A stretch of 64,000 nt of DNA, from contig QVOM02000025.1 in NCBI GenBank assembly GCA_003586115.2, positions 83,898,863 to 83,962,862 of the forward strand. Reading direction: 5' to 3'. The notes beneath the pieces are model-generated. The model saw only the letters and a program-made list of their open reading frames with translations. It ran no database searches and was not told where the DNA came from. The position numbers were made by a program, and so were the translations under genes. The DNA comes from Salvator merianae. Taxonomy: Eukaryota > Chordata > Lepidosauria > Squamata > Teiidae. Below are positions 31,766-43,607 of this stretch, piece by piece. Each line of letters begins with the position of its first letter. Position 1 is the stretch's first letter.

Positions 31766-33177
31766 CTAATGTTCTGTTATTTGGCTGACATCCCTGCCAG
31801 GCTCTGCACTCATCACTGAGGCTGATCGATCCACAGATATGAGTTACCTGCAAGGGTCTGTCTGTGCTGGAGAAAATAAAAATAAAACCATACTGAGTGT
31901 GTACAGAGAACACACAGAAGCACCTTCCATTCTGTTCTGCCTCTCCTTATGTTGTGGCAAGAGTTCCAGGGCTAAATGGAGTGTGTCACTGTTGCCATGG
32001 CAACCAATCAGAATTCATGAAAGGCCTGATTTGTCTAACTCTGGCCAGAGACATTTTATTTCATTGGAGTGCACAGTGGCAAGAAGTATTGCTTTCATCT
32101 TTTAAAGGTGGGGGTGGGCGGATTAAAATGTTGCATCCAATTTTCACAATAGCAGGAAAATAACTTTGTTTGGTTAATTGCTGATGCAAAGTGGATAGAT
32201 CCTGACCACTACAAACAGATGCTGGAATAAAATATTGGTGGGAAAATAGTAAAGCTGATTATTTACACTAGGTTCACCTTCTGTGTTCAGCGTATTCATA
32301 TATGGATATCTGAAAAGTCGGATGTTATCAGATGGAAAATGACACCCACCCTGGTTGAACTGCTCTGATATAGAATCTTCATACACATTCCAGTTCCTGT
32401 TGTGGATTTTTTCCATTTCGTAGTGTAAGGAACACCCAAATTACGAAGTATTAAAGGTCTATTCTGATGTACATCAAAGGTTCATTTTAGTGCAACTTTA
32501 CTTTCACCCAGTCCTGTGTGAAAAAAGGTCAAATAAATGCTGAATATTATTGCCAAGGCATGAGGGGGCAGGTGGGAGAAAACTATGTAGCTGAAAAAGT
32601 TGGACAAAGAACAAAGTTTAAGATTAGAGTTATGCAAAATCCTCTTCTGAGGAACTTGAAATAATCACGCTCCTTTGCAACAGAGTCCAATGTTTAGGCA
32701 CTGGAGTGCAACTAGATCAGGCTTCTAGGACAGTGGACAAAGATTTACCAGGCACATTGCATCTCAGCATGCGATGATGTCATCAGACTGCTATATGATG
32801 CAACTGACCTGTCTATGCTTCCTGCAGCCTGCAGAAGATGTAGAAATCCGAAACAACACATGTGGTAAACTTTTCATGTGCTCTCTGGGGCCTTTGCCAG
32901 GGTCAGAGATTTGAAAGGCTCATCTGAATATGTTGGAGTTTTATGACATTATCATGTGCCATGTAACAACAATTTCACTCCATTCCTGAAGGTCAGTGCA
33001 GCCATACTATAGCAGGGCCTTTTCCCTCCCTTCCAGCTATCTAGCAAAAGGGCACTCCAGTGCAAGGATGCATGACCGGGAAATGAATAGCTGGAGACTA
33101 GACTGAACTGGGCAGGATGAATTCTGGGCAGTAGTGTCTGGAAGAGCAAGTCAGGCAAGAATGGGAATACTATTAAG
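31766..33177. other. No recognised feature
   Basis: Long, fairly ordinary sequence without identifiable repeats or coding signal. Confidence 0.45.
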
Positions 33178-33420
33178 ACTGCATTCACACAGAGAAAAAA
33201 AAAATGGGCTCAAAAGTACTTTAGAGGTGGTAGCATCAGTAGATTGTGCCTCTAATTCACACTGAATGCCAGATGCAGATGGCTTTTTTGCCAGGCTCTG
33301 GAAACAGTCCCAGAAATGAGCCATTGGTGGTGCGTTGTAGCTACCACCACCCCAGCTTGCACCTTTGGAAGCTGGGGAGCTTTTAGTTTTCAGTCTCTGA
33401 AAAAGGCTGGGGGGGGGGGG
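33178..33420. mobile_element. Partial transposon of the 'cttagaggtggtagca' family
   Basis: The left part 'gactgcattcacacag' followed by 'tactttagaggtggtagc' matches the family whose full copy is 56938-57150. The right end is not found. A G homopolymer lies at about 33409-33421. Confidence 0.4.
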
Positions 33421-33780
33421 GACAGCAGAACAGACCACCCCATTGCCTGTTGCCATGCCCCCTCCTCTGATCTTGGCCTGGATTAAGTACTCTGAGCCAA
33501 GGCAAATTTCTGCAGTGTGCTCCAAGGCATGCTGCATTTTTTTCAAAATACAGAATGCCCACAGCCAGGTCTTTGCTGTGATAGTGCCAACCTTGTGGAA
33601 TGTCCTTCTGTCTTATATTTGAGAGGTGCCTAAAATTACAGATTTTAGCTGCCCATTGAACAGACACATTTCTTCACCCAGGCATTCTCCATGTGAATGA
33701 TAGTTCTTGTTGTTAATTTCTGTTTCTGAAGCAGCTTCCTTTTTAATAGAAAGGGATATATAGATGCCTTAAATAAAGAG
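33421..33780 (+). mobile_element. L2-type LINE 3' fragment
   Basis: A coding trace ('tgccaaccttgtggaatgtc' and 'cagacacatttcttcaccc') leads to a tail 'gggatatatagatgcctt' and 'aaataaag'. This is the usual order of an L2 C-terminus and 3' UTR. It is broken by frameshifts. Confidence 0.5.
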
Positions 33781-34125
33781 TTGATAATAAGATTCCACCC
33801 TCTCCTCATTAAATCAACAGAAGACTTGAGCTCTTCTCTTATTCCTGAGGTCGTAGGTTATTTTTGCAAATTGTGGACAGAGCAAGTGCAAGAACATCTC
33901 TGTAATCTAACAGGTGAATGGTTCATAAAGAATAGCAGAAAGGGGGCATTCTCAGTTTCTGCTTAAGAGGAGTGTCTTCCCCTGATTAAGAAAGGACAAG
34001 GCCTGAAAATTTCTAGGTTTCTTTGTTCAGTCCCAGCTTCCTCTACTAAATAAAAGTCAAGGAATCTGACTTTAATTCCATTTTTAAATGGGTGAAAGGA
34101 ATCCCTTCCTTTTTGCTGCAAAGCA
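33781..34125. other. No recognised feature
   Basis: Nothing identifiable is present. Confidence 0.4.
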
Positions 34126-34332
34126 TTAAGTAAGTAAGTAAGTACGTAAGTAATGAGGGAAGGAAGGAGGGAGGGAAGGAGGGAAGGAAGGAAGGAAGGA
34201 AGGAAGGAGGGAAAGAAGGAAGGAGGGAGGGAAGGAAGGAAGGAAGGAAGGAAGGAAGGAAGGAAGGAAGGAAGGAAGGAAGGAAGGAAGGAAAGAAGAA
34301 GGAGGAACAAAGTAAGTAAGTAAGTAAGTAAG
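34126..34332. repeat. Composite (AAGT)n-(GGAA)n-(AAGT)n microsatellite
   Basis: An AAGT array (34126-34154) is followed by about 150 bp of GGAA/GGGA repeats and then a second AAGT array (34311-34332). The same tetramer on both sides of a different array is unusual. Confidence 0.95.
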
Positions 34333-34358
34333 GATGGATAACTGAAAGAAGTCTCTAA

Positions 34359-34789
34359 GGCCCTTTTCACGTGGGATATTGGTCCATGATAGAAAGGGGT
34401 CTAGAGGTCTCCCTTCCACATGGTAGTGCAGATTATGGGCGGCCCCTCCACCTCTAGCACACTTCATCCCCACAGGATGGAGTGTAGACCAGGTTAATCC
34501 AGTTTACCAGTAGCCCTCAACATTGAGGTTTACCTTCATGGGTGCCTCGGTAGTCCCGTATACCACAGGTCTCTTTTGGTGGTGCTACAGGGTAAACTGC
34601 TGGAATAGGCCCCCTGGGAGCTTTGAAGGCCAGGAGCTTCCACTCCTGGCCTTTGGAGTATTCATGGAGTATGGTCATGGCCTTTGGGAAATGACAAACC
34701 ATCCCAATATGGACAGCCTTATCCCACACCAGAAGCAACCTGACCCAGTTTGAGATAGATTACTAAACTCCATTAGTGTGAATATGTCC
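34359..34789. mobile_element. 3-bp-TSD transposon, TSD taa
   Basis: The ends 'ggcccttttcacgtggg' and 'attagtgtgaatatgtcc' are inverted. The flanks are 'taa' at 34356-34358 and 34790-34792. It is 431 bp and its interior belongs to the D type ('ggtctaccagc'-like words). Confidence 0.6.
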
Positions 34790-35389
34790 TAAAACCTTGA
34801 GAGAAAGGTGGATTATTAAAGCTCTCTTGTCTTCCTCCACTTAAACACAGACACACCCAGACACAGGCCCTTAATCTGGATTAAGAACCCATGCTGTGAG
34901 GATCTGGATCTCTAGATCTGCACATTAATGTGGATCGATGAGAACCACCTCCTGCTTGTCTGCTTCATCTGCTTCAGGTGGAACATAATCATGATCAGGG
35001 AGGCCCTGATTGTGACTACCAGTAGTCACATTTAAATGTGGGTGGATCAGAGGGCATTGGTCCCAAACAGGGAGGTGTGCAGTCTGCAGGCACACCTCCA
35101 TGTTTGGGACTATGGTGGAACAATTTTGGCAGAGCCTTAAAACTTTTTTTCCTAGCCCTCAGAGGTCTTGGTGTCCAGCCACAAAGCATGCATTTGTGGC
35201 AAAGTGGCATGGACTGGCCTGAATCAGGGCTGTCATGCAGACATGGTTGGAATCATATTGGAATCAGAGGACCTTGCTGTTCTAGACCAGCTGATTCTGA
35301 TCAAAAAGGTGCACAGACACACAGAGAGAGCTTGTTTTCTCCAGCCTTGCTCAGTAGAAGATTGCCGGCAGAAAATCTGTTTCAATAAG
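34790..35389. other. Mostly unassigned, some D-type transposon words
   Basis: The phrases 'gtgtgcagtctgcaggcac' and 'gaccagctgattctgatc' suggest a D-type interior between about 34860 and 35310, but no ends were found. Confidence 0.3.
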
Positions 35390-35994
35390 AATTAAAACAA
35401 TCAGATTGCATGAAGCTATGTAGATACATTGCATTGCTCAGTGATAACAAAGCAGAGTTTTCTCACTCACCAACTTCTGTGAAAAAGCTAGAGGCTTTTT
35501 GTAGATTTGACATTTAATGAAATTTTGTTTAAAAATCAGAGATGGTGGTTAGCAAAATATACAGATAGTGCGCTGCTTGCTATGCTGCGAGATTCTTTTC
35601 ATAACTACTGGTGGAATGCTTATTATTTTCTGGAGCTTTCTGATATGAAACTATTATCATTCAGCTTCTGGTTGACTTATTAGGTTTAGAAGCAGAATGC
35701 TAAGAGGATGGGAAGAGAAATAATTGCATAAATTAAAGTCAGTGCAGAAAAAAGGTTTTGCCTTGGCAAAGCCCAGGGAAAGGGCAGGGAGAACAAGATC
35801 CCTGCAGGATACTGGGGAAGAGAGCCCATCTGCTGGGAGGACCACTGAGAGGGCAGGTGAGCGCTGCTTTGCCATTAAGGCTTCCCACATGACCCATTGA
35901 CTCACCTGCCCTTTCCTCCTTCCTCTGGTGGCTACAGAGATGTGAGGCTGAATTCCTTTAATTCCACACCCTCTTTGAGTGGTTTGCATTACAG
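35390..35994. other. Unique AT-rich block, possible conserved non-coding DNA
   Basis: 35390-35690 lacks local repeat words and has even AT-rich composition. The remainder up to 35994 is unassigned. No coding signal is seen. Confidence 0.25.
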
Positions 35995-36292
35995 AGGTGC
36001 TGAAATGGTTTAGTTGGTTCAGGATTCACTGTGAACCAGCTAGTTCACAAATGGTTGCATCAAACCAAACATTTGCTTGTTCAAATGTCCAAAAATTGAT
36101 CAAACCAAACCAGTCCCCCGCTTGTGAGCATGAACTGTTCGACTGCTGTGCTTTTGCTCTTGAAAAAGGTATTTTTTATTTTCAAATCAGTTTGAAATCG
36201 AACACGAACTACTGCTTGTTTTATTAACTGGTTCACCATCGAACCAAACCGATGGGTGTTTGATTCAATGGTGAATCCAAACACATTATTTT
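35995..36292. mobile_element. Foldback-like repeat rich in 'gaaccaaac'
   Basis: The left part has 'ggattcactgtgaacc' and the right part 'attcaatggtgaatcc', an inverted pair. Similar gaacc-rich repeats that begin with agggatg-type ends are frequent in reptile genomes. The right side abuts a SINE at about 36293. Confidence 0.4.
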
Positions 36293-36560
36293 AGTTCAGT
36301 TTGGCCTTGTGGTTAGCATGTCAGATTCTTATCTGGAACTCTCCCGGTTTGAGTCTGCACTCTGCATGAAGCCTGTTGGGTGACCTTGGGCTCGTCACAG
36401 CTCTGTTCTGAGTTCTCACAGCCACACCTAACTCACAGGGTGTCTGTTGTGGGGAGAAGAACAGAAGGTATGTTAGCTGCTTTGAGTTCCTTTGGGTGAG
36501 AAAAGCAGGGTACAAAAACCAACTCCTCCTCCTCCTCCTCCTCCTCCTCCTTCTTCTTCC
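36293..36560 (+). mobile_element. tRNA-derived SINE with a (CTC)n tail
   Basis: An A-box region at about 36303-36318 and a B-box 'ggtttgagtc' at 36346-36355 mark the tRNA-like head. The body includes 'tgaccttgggctcgtcacag' and 'cacagggtgtctgttgtggg', familiar from squamate SINEs. The tail is 'gctgctttgagttcctttgg' then (CTC)n/(TTC)n at 36523-36560. Confidence 0.8.
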
Positions 36561-37971
36561 CCATCTCTAGTCTGCATTCAGCAAACTGGAGTTTGACACG
36601 TTATTGAGCTACTGTCAGCTTGCATCTCTAAAACATGCTCAGCATTAAACAGGCATCATATTTCACAATTAACCTTTTGTTGTTAAGGCAGCAGCTTCCA
36701 AAACCCTGACCAAAACATCATGAGATGTGGAATCCAAAAAGGCCTCCCTATGTTGCTGAGCTACCATTGTCCCTCACCACTGTTCATGCTGTTGAAGGTG
36801 GTGAGTGTTGGAGTTCAATAACTGGAGTGGAGAATTCCACAGCATCCCTTTTCATTTGGGGTGATGACACCTAAACACGATATTTCCCTTTTACATGTTT
36901 TCATGTTTCCCAAGAAGAGCTTGCTGCTTCCCCATAATCCTCAGCTCCTACTTAAATTATGCCCTGAATTGAAAACCCATGCCTATCCTCCTGTCCACTC
37001 TTCTCTCTGGCTGCACCTCCACAACTTTGGCCTCAGTGGTGGTTCAAGCTTTCCTGAAAATCTCTTCTGGCTTCAGGCAGCTTCAGAAAGGAGTTTGATG
37101 TCTCCACTATTGACCCTGAGACTGCTATTTTGAAGTCTTCATGCCTGCACTTGGACAGCTTCCTCATTATCCATGCACAAGTGTAGAGATTCAGCATGGA
37201 AGTGTGGACCATTTCATTGCAGTGAGGGTCTGGCTCTGTGCATGGGAAACAGCTCCAGAGCTGCTTTTTGTGTACTGAAGTTTTTGCAACTTGGAGGGGA
37301 TTGAAGTCCTTCCATGCACCCTCATGCTCCTACAGCATGGGGAACTGTAGACACAGGCAGACTCCATGCACCTCCGAGCCAGTTTGAAAGCTGAATGGAG
37401 ACATGACCTCTCTCTCTTCTTTCCCTATCTTTGGACTTGACACACAAATAATAGAGTTAGAAGGAGTCATTTAGACAATTGAATCCAATCTACTGTTCCA
37501 CACAGGAGCAGAAATCAAAGTTTCTCTAACAGAATGCGTGGACAAAGTGCTATTATCAAAATAGCAGCTACACATTGGTGTTGCTTTGCTCATAAACAAT
37601 CATTTGGTCTTTTTGATTTCTGTCCATTCTTCTTTGTCTTGCGCAGTTGAAAGTTATAGTCTTTCATAATTCTCCATGCTTGGCCTCTAATAGCTAAAAA
37701 TTTTAGGACTGGGTGCCATTTTAGTAAGGCAGCAAACAATACGCAGTCTGTATCCGATGGTACAGGAACCTTGAAAAAAAATAAATCTGTAGGTTGAAAT
37801 ATAACCAGACATTTATTCAGAATATTAATTTTGTTCCTCCAATTTTGTTCCATTAATTTTGTTTGTCTGTCTGTTTTCCCTTGGGGTGTGTGTGTTAGAT
37901 ATCCAGAATGTGCTCTTGTCTTGTCAAATTCAATTGCTACAAACATACATGTAATGACTGAAGTGTTGCTA

Positions 37972-37975
<4 letters not shown>
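36561..37975. other. No clear feature
   Basis: The segment 36880-37140 has a weak LINE-coding flavour but no motif I can defend. The rest is unassigned AT-rich DNA. Confidence 0.35.

Positions 37976-38034
<59 letters not shown>
37972..38034. repeat. (TTA)n microsatellite
   Basis: A T homopolymer leads into about 17 pure TTA units. The poly-Ile open frames on both strands are artefacts. Confidence 0.97.
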
Positions 38035-39765
38035 GAAAGCAGCACTGAAATATCTCACAGGACTAAATGTCTGTTAGAATATTAATAATTCAAGTAGGTA
38101 AAGCAACCTTTCTTAAACCACTATAAACCATGTCTGGATTTTACAATAAACCTGGGGGATTGTTGTCAAAATTTAGCAGCTGGAACTCTGAGCCTTCATT
38201 CATCATTTTCTAACCTTCCCTTTCATACAAAGCCAACTGAATCTGTCAAATTTTATTTCTTACACAGTTCTTTTCCTACCAATGTGCATTTTTAAAAGCA
38301 AGTCTCTCCTTATATATGCATTCTTCTTGACAATGTTGCTTGGTGCATATGTTTTTAGAAGAAATCTCCCCTATGTAATGTTACTATTTTTCTCTAGTAT
38401 GCAACTGTCATGCTAACCTTTTTTTGAAATATGTTATTCTGTAAATTAGATAAAATCTGCCAAACATCAGTTACATGTGGGGTTTTTTTCAGCTTTTCCA
38501 TAGGTAGTTTAATTGGTTTGGCAATTTCTATGGCCAGCCTAACGTCTATTTTCAAGAAGTTCAACAGCTTTTTAGAGAGTATTTTAGAGAGTTCAGCAGC
38601 TTTGTAAGTTGGAGTGCAATCAGATACCATTAAAGAGTCACTTTCTAGGTGATTTTCAGTCTATGACTGATATCAATTTGCAGCATGTAGCTTCTTTGGC
38701 CTCGAAGTCTCAGAAAGGTTGGCTCACCAATGAGCAAGATTTCTGAGCAGTGGCATTGCCTTTTTTTCAAGCTGGGTTTTGTGGGAAACCTGCATAAACA
38801 ATTGGCAGGATTTTCCCACCTTGAGAGGAGGATACAAGTGATGCAACCTCCTCCTATTTGTATATATGAAAATCCAGCATTCCTTATTTCCAAAACAATG
38901 AAAACTCACAATCGCTTGTTCTATGCAGGAAACAAAGGGAAAGAAAATTTGCAACAGTGGGCACCATTTCACACATCATTAATCCCTCTCATTCATATCC
39001 ACTACTGTGTGTGGTTGCAGAGATGAACAGAATTCACAGATATGTTAATAACCTCAGATTCAGAAATCCTTGGTTTGGGAGGGAGGAGCTTGCCTTTGTA
39101 CATTCTCACACTAACCACTCTGCCTGAATTTAGCTTTGGTTTTTGGTTCTTTTATTGCAAATTCTGTAAATATGAATTTGTAAGCAAACCATACACATAA
39201 TTCAAAATTCCTGGTCATAACCATTCTTACCTGCCATTAGCAATTTTTAAATTTTGATTTTCTGTGCTCCATGGGAGCTTTGTATATTTATTTTTTTATT
39301 TTTTTATTTTTAAAAGTGGCAGTAAAGATTAGTGAATCCCACTCTTGTACAGAGCTAGTGGAATTGTCTTCCCATGTGCCAGAGATACTGCCCTGATATA
39401 TCAGAAGAAAGAAATGGCATCAACAAAGATTTATTCCTCTGAGACCTTTTCACCACTAAGACTTGCTTGCTTTAAAAGTTGTTGAAGAGGGTCTTCTTCC
39501 TTGGCTTCATTTTATCTCTGCTTGGTAACTGAATTTGTCCTTGATTTGTTTAATCTTCATTTGTGTTTATTTCATTTCAATTTACTCATTCATTCAGTAT
39601 GTTATGTTCTTCATCACAAAGAGTCTCAGAATATCCACTGATGAAAAAAATAAAAAAAATAATGCTAATCAGCCTATTTTTAAAAACACGGTAGCAGTAA
39701 AAAGAAAGGGGAGAAAGCAGCTCAGGATAAATGGAGAGAACCTTGTTTGGATAAGGAGAGATTGA
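38035..39765. other. Unique AT-rich DNA, no recognised feature
   Basis: A 1.7-kb stretch with no transposon termini, LINE words or strong palindromes. Only short A/T homopolymers near 39290-39310 and 39645-39660 stand out. No exon-like frame is supported. Confidence 0.4.
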
Positions 39766-40235
39766 GGGCCTTTTCACACTGACCAACTTGGAATGTTATA
39801 ATTATGCCATTCTAAGCTAGTCAAGACTCAGTGGTAGAGAAGCCATTTGCACTGTGAGTGCTAGAATGGCCCTGTATTGGACCTCCAGCCCTCGCAGTGC
39901 AAATGTACAGCTGATCGCCATGACAGCAGCTGAGGAAATGTCTGGTTGTTACCATGGTGAGCAGGATGTGGCATGCGACTGCATGGACGCAGCTATGGCC
40001 ACACTGTGGCCTCCCAGCATTCACAGGTTTGCACCCGGAAGCAAGTGTTAACACTGCTGACGGGAGCAATTCAGTTGCTCCTGGTCAAGCTGTGGACAGT
40101 GTTTTAGCTATCCACAGCTAGTAGCATTCGGGAGTGGCTGCAGATGCTCCCGGATGCTGCAGCTCCTGCAGAATGTGGACACACTTTCTTAATGAGCGTC
40201 TATGCGCTCACTAGCAAGTAAGTGTGGGTAAGCTC
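39766..40235. mobile_element. 3-bp-TSD-group transposon, uninterrupted relative
   Basis: The left end is 'gggccttttcacactgacc' and the right end 'aagtgtgggtaagctc'. The interior includes 'ataattatgccattct', 'ccaccatgg'-like words and 'aagctgtggacagtg'. It aligns with 25375-26451 minus the nested element and so serves as its unoccupied-site reference. No exact target duplication is seen. Confidence 0.7.
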
Positions 40236-41545
40236 AAAAACAGTGCTTGGAAGAAAAAGAGTCAGAAAACTGAGTCTGCATTCAGTGTGGGTCTCAAGTT
40301 GCGTCTCAGGTGGGCCAGGGCTTGGAGTATTCAAACATTGCTGTCCCTACTGGCTCATGTGCCACCTGGAAGTTCCCAACAATGGCTCTCACATTAAACT
40401 TCTTCCAACCTATGTGAGGGTGTATTGCTGGAGGAAGTCGCTTCTCCTCTCCCATGTAGATGTATGGAAGAGGCAGGGGGAGACTTACCAGCCTAGTTTC
40501 TGTATGGACCACTTCTCCAGAGCACCAACAATGGTGACTTCTACCCAGATTTCCAGTGCTCCAAGGAGTGGCTCAGAGGAGGAACCATGCTGTTCCAAGG
40601 GGAGTACGTTCATTGTAGCAGAGTTTCTTTAAAAGCCAGGAGCCACTGTAAGGTACAAAACATTTGACTGCTACTTCTGTCACCCCTACACCATGTCCTG
40701 GTCTGGTATAGAAGTCATTCATCCTCAATGTTTTTCTTATATTTTGGGTTCATAGCTCCTTTTCACAAGAGGTTGTTTTCAGATAAATCCCAGAAAAAGG
40801 GCCTGCTATCTGCATGCCAGTGTGGACTACAGCAGGTCCCACCTCCATCACACTTTGATCACATTGGATGAAGTATTGTTAAGGTCAGGGTGGACAAAAT
40901 GGTGCCCAGAATAGCTAGTCCAGTATAGCTGTAGCCCAGGGCTGATGTACTGGACCAAGAAGGATTGCAGATGGCACACCCCTGGGCTATTCCATGGGGG
41001 CTCCTTTTTGGTGGCACTTCAGGAAGCACTGCTGGAAGTGCGTCTAGTCCAAAAATGGCCAGGCCAGAAACTCTGAAGGCCAAGAACAAATGTTCCCAGC
41101 CTTCAGAGCCTCAGTGCTGCTTCTGAGGGCCCTTTGGAGACAGTGGCTAGGCATGGAGCAAGATGGGCTGTCTGAATGTGGACAGCCCTGTACTGCTCCA
41201 GCAGCAGCCCAACCCAGCTTGGGCTGGATTGCTTCTGCTGGATTGGGATGTCCTGCCCCAACATGGAACAGACAAGGCAGGTGCAGGAAGGTCCTCAGTT
41301 AAAGATGTTGGTAGAAAAGGGTGATTTTGATATATTCTGTAAGCAGCACAGAGAACATATCATAAAAGTTTCCCTGTAGGCATACTTGGATACCTTCAGG
41401 AGAAAAAGTAGCAACATTTGGGACTCTCTAGCTTAGAAACTTTGTGAGTGAGAGAGGATATGATAGAGGGGTGTATAATTTCACATGGCATTGTCAAAGT
41501 GGGTAAGGAAAACATTCTCTCCCTTTCCCAAAATATTAGAACCAA
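40236..41545. other. D-type transposon-like, ends not resolved
   Basis: 'gcctgctatctgcatgccag' at 40802-40821 resembles 'acctgctatccacatgctag' in the foldback element at 59941. Several other D-type words occur up to about 41300. I could not find a convincing pair of termini. Confidence 0.3.
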
Positions 41546-41885
41546 GGGCCTGTTCAAACTTACGACAGTATAATGTTCTAATTAGCAGGGTTCAGGCAGG
41601 CCAGGATCAGGTATGGTGAGGAGTGGTTGCACTTGTCCACACTGGAACAGTGTGTGAACTGAATACACCTCCCAGATGCTCTGAGGTTAGGAACTTTTGC
41701 TCCTAGCCCTCAGAGCACTCAGACCCTGGCCTCAAAGTTTACACAAACTTTGAGTCCAGTGCAGGACCAGTACCGTCACACAGGCAGCACTGTTCCATAT
41801 CATGCCTTTCTGTGGTCTGAACCGGTGGGCCTGGCTGGTTCAAGCCAACTGGTTTGGACAACTGAGTTGTAAGCGCAGAAAATCT
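41546..41885. mobile_element. 3-bp-TSD-group transposon, right end degraded
   Basis: The left half ('gggcctgttcaaacttac', 'taatgttctaattagcaggg') is homologous to 18807 onward. The right end is only recognisable as 'gttgtaagcgcagaaa', and flanking repeats are absent. Confidence 0.5.
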
Positions 41886-41929
41886 AATCTTAAGATTAGA
41901 AGGGGTGACCCTTCTTATACTTCTGCCAC

Positions 41930-42275
41930 TCTCAGAAGTGTATGAGGGGCAGTGACATGTGAGAGGGCCTTTTCTGTGGTGGCCCTCAGACTTTGAAACA
42001 GTTTCCCTTTGGAGGTGTACCAGGTGCCATTGCTATATGGCGTTTGGCATCTGATTAAAATGTACGTTTTCACCCAAACCTTTGATATTCAGCTTCATTT
42101 TGAATGTTGTCCTGCATGGGAGGGAGGGAAGGAGGGAGGGAGGGAGGGAGGGAGAATTATACTTTAAGTATACATTAAGCTGTTTTATGGATTTCATCAT
42201 TGTATTGTTGTGAATTGTCCTGGGATATTTTGGGAGAAGAGTGATATATAGATACCTAAACAAACAAACACATCT
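41930..42275 (+). mobile_element. L2-type LINE C-terminus and 3' tail
   Basis: The coding trace around 'gggccttttctgtggtggcc' and 'ctttgaaacagtttccc' is the well-known end of L2-like ORF2. It is followed by 'gttgtgaattgtcctgggat', 'agtgatatatagatacc' and (AAAC)n. A (GGGA)n array at 42117-42154 interrupts it. Confidence 0.7.
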
Positions 42276-43309
42276 ATTTTGGATCAATAGCAGCTGACAT
42301 GGCAACAATTCACTGCAACACTTTGTTGTGGGTGAAGGCACTTTCCTCTGTAGTGCATCAAAATGTTGTCCATTGACACCAAAGCATTATGACAAATCAC
42401 CACTTTACCCCGTTCCCAGAGCTGGAGCTATGATGGAGTTCAGTAGTTTCTCCCAGTAGAGGTAGCCTATAGTTGCCCTTCAGCAAGAATCCTGTTGAAA
42501 AACTAGTTTTAACTTGTTTTGCTTTTTTGAAAAAGTGAAAATATGGTTGGAGTCCACTTCCAGTTGGGCTGCAGAGGTGCACTGCCAGGTGTTAGGGTAA
42601 AAAAAACAAGAAACCTATAAAATCACTAATTAAAATAAGCACATTGTGAAGACTCAAAATGCCAGACTTTGGGAATTGCTGGTGGTAGCTGATAGGCATT
42701 AATTTGCCTGTGTTGGCTTAACCCATTTCCCATGATGCACTTGTATTGCCATTGCATTTTGGTCCCTAGCAGAAGAGAAGTAATAAAAGTACCACAAAAA
42801 CTTTCTTTTCTTTTTTCTTTTTCCTTTTGCAAGGTGAGAAAACAATGGCTCAGCTCTTTGCTAAATCATAGATGCAGCTTGTACAATGTTGTAATTTTCA
42901 AAGCATTGGCATAACACGTTCCTGTGCTTCTCTTCTGGAAGAACTTTGCCAATGCCAATTATGCCTTCTGCATGTGAAAAAGCTCTTGAGATCCAAAGAG
43001 AAATGCCCCTTTGTCTTCCCCTATTTCTCTGTGTGCCTTTTGAATTCAGGGTGCAGAACTCGGGATCAACAACTGAGCCGAATGCAGTGGTAAATAATTG
43101 ATATTTAAATTATTGGCTGCTAAATAATTAAAATCAATGACATGTTGCTGTCTCTTAAAATATTCCCAAAAGTGTAAAACGAAAGCTAAGACTGAAGTCA
43201 AGACCTCTCACTTGTCAGGGATAGCAAAATAGCAGTGCCTTAATGTAAAGATATCTCTGAATGAGGCTAAGGGTGCATTTGCAAACATTGAAAGCAAGGT
43301 ATACTTTAC
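42276..43309. other. No recognised feature
   Basis: No named repeat. 43095-43200 is AT-rich and could be unique conserved sequence, but the evidence is thin. Confidence 0.4.
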
Positions 43310-43412
43310 ATTGTTTTATGTTTTTTATCTTTTCATTGTTGTGACCCACCCTGGGACCTTTGGGGGAAGGGCAGGATATAAATAGTCAAACAAACAAATA
43401 AAAAAATACAGA
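43310..43412 (+). mobile_element. L2-type LINE 3' tail
   Basis: The run 'ttgttgtgacccaccctggg', 'gggcaggatataaatag' and (AAAC)n/(AAAT)n is a textbook reptile L2 tail. Confidence 0.75.
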
Positions 43413-43607
43413 TTACAGGCAAGCACTGCTGTTCCCATTTCACTCCTAATCCACAATAAAGGCTAGAAAATCCACTTCCCAAATGCCTTCTCTGGCCTTC
43501 AATGCTACCACCTCTAAGCTGCTTTGGAATCATTTTTCTTATTACCTTGTATTCTGACTCTGCCAAGGGGGGCAAGACAGACACAGCAGTTTTTCTTTTG
43601 AAGCTCT
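43413..43607. mobile_element. Partial transposon of the 'cttagaggtggtagca' family
   Basis: The inverted-orientation end 'tgctaccacctctaagctgc' with 'ttggaatcatttttctta' matches the right half of 56938-57150. The left half is absent. Confidence 0.4.

Noticed and set aside
33963..34473. Leu/Ser/Pro-rich minus-strand frames
   Set aside because: Translations of the GGAA and AAGT arrays.
37590..38085. Frames with poly-Ile
   Set aside because: Translations of the (TTA)n array.
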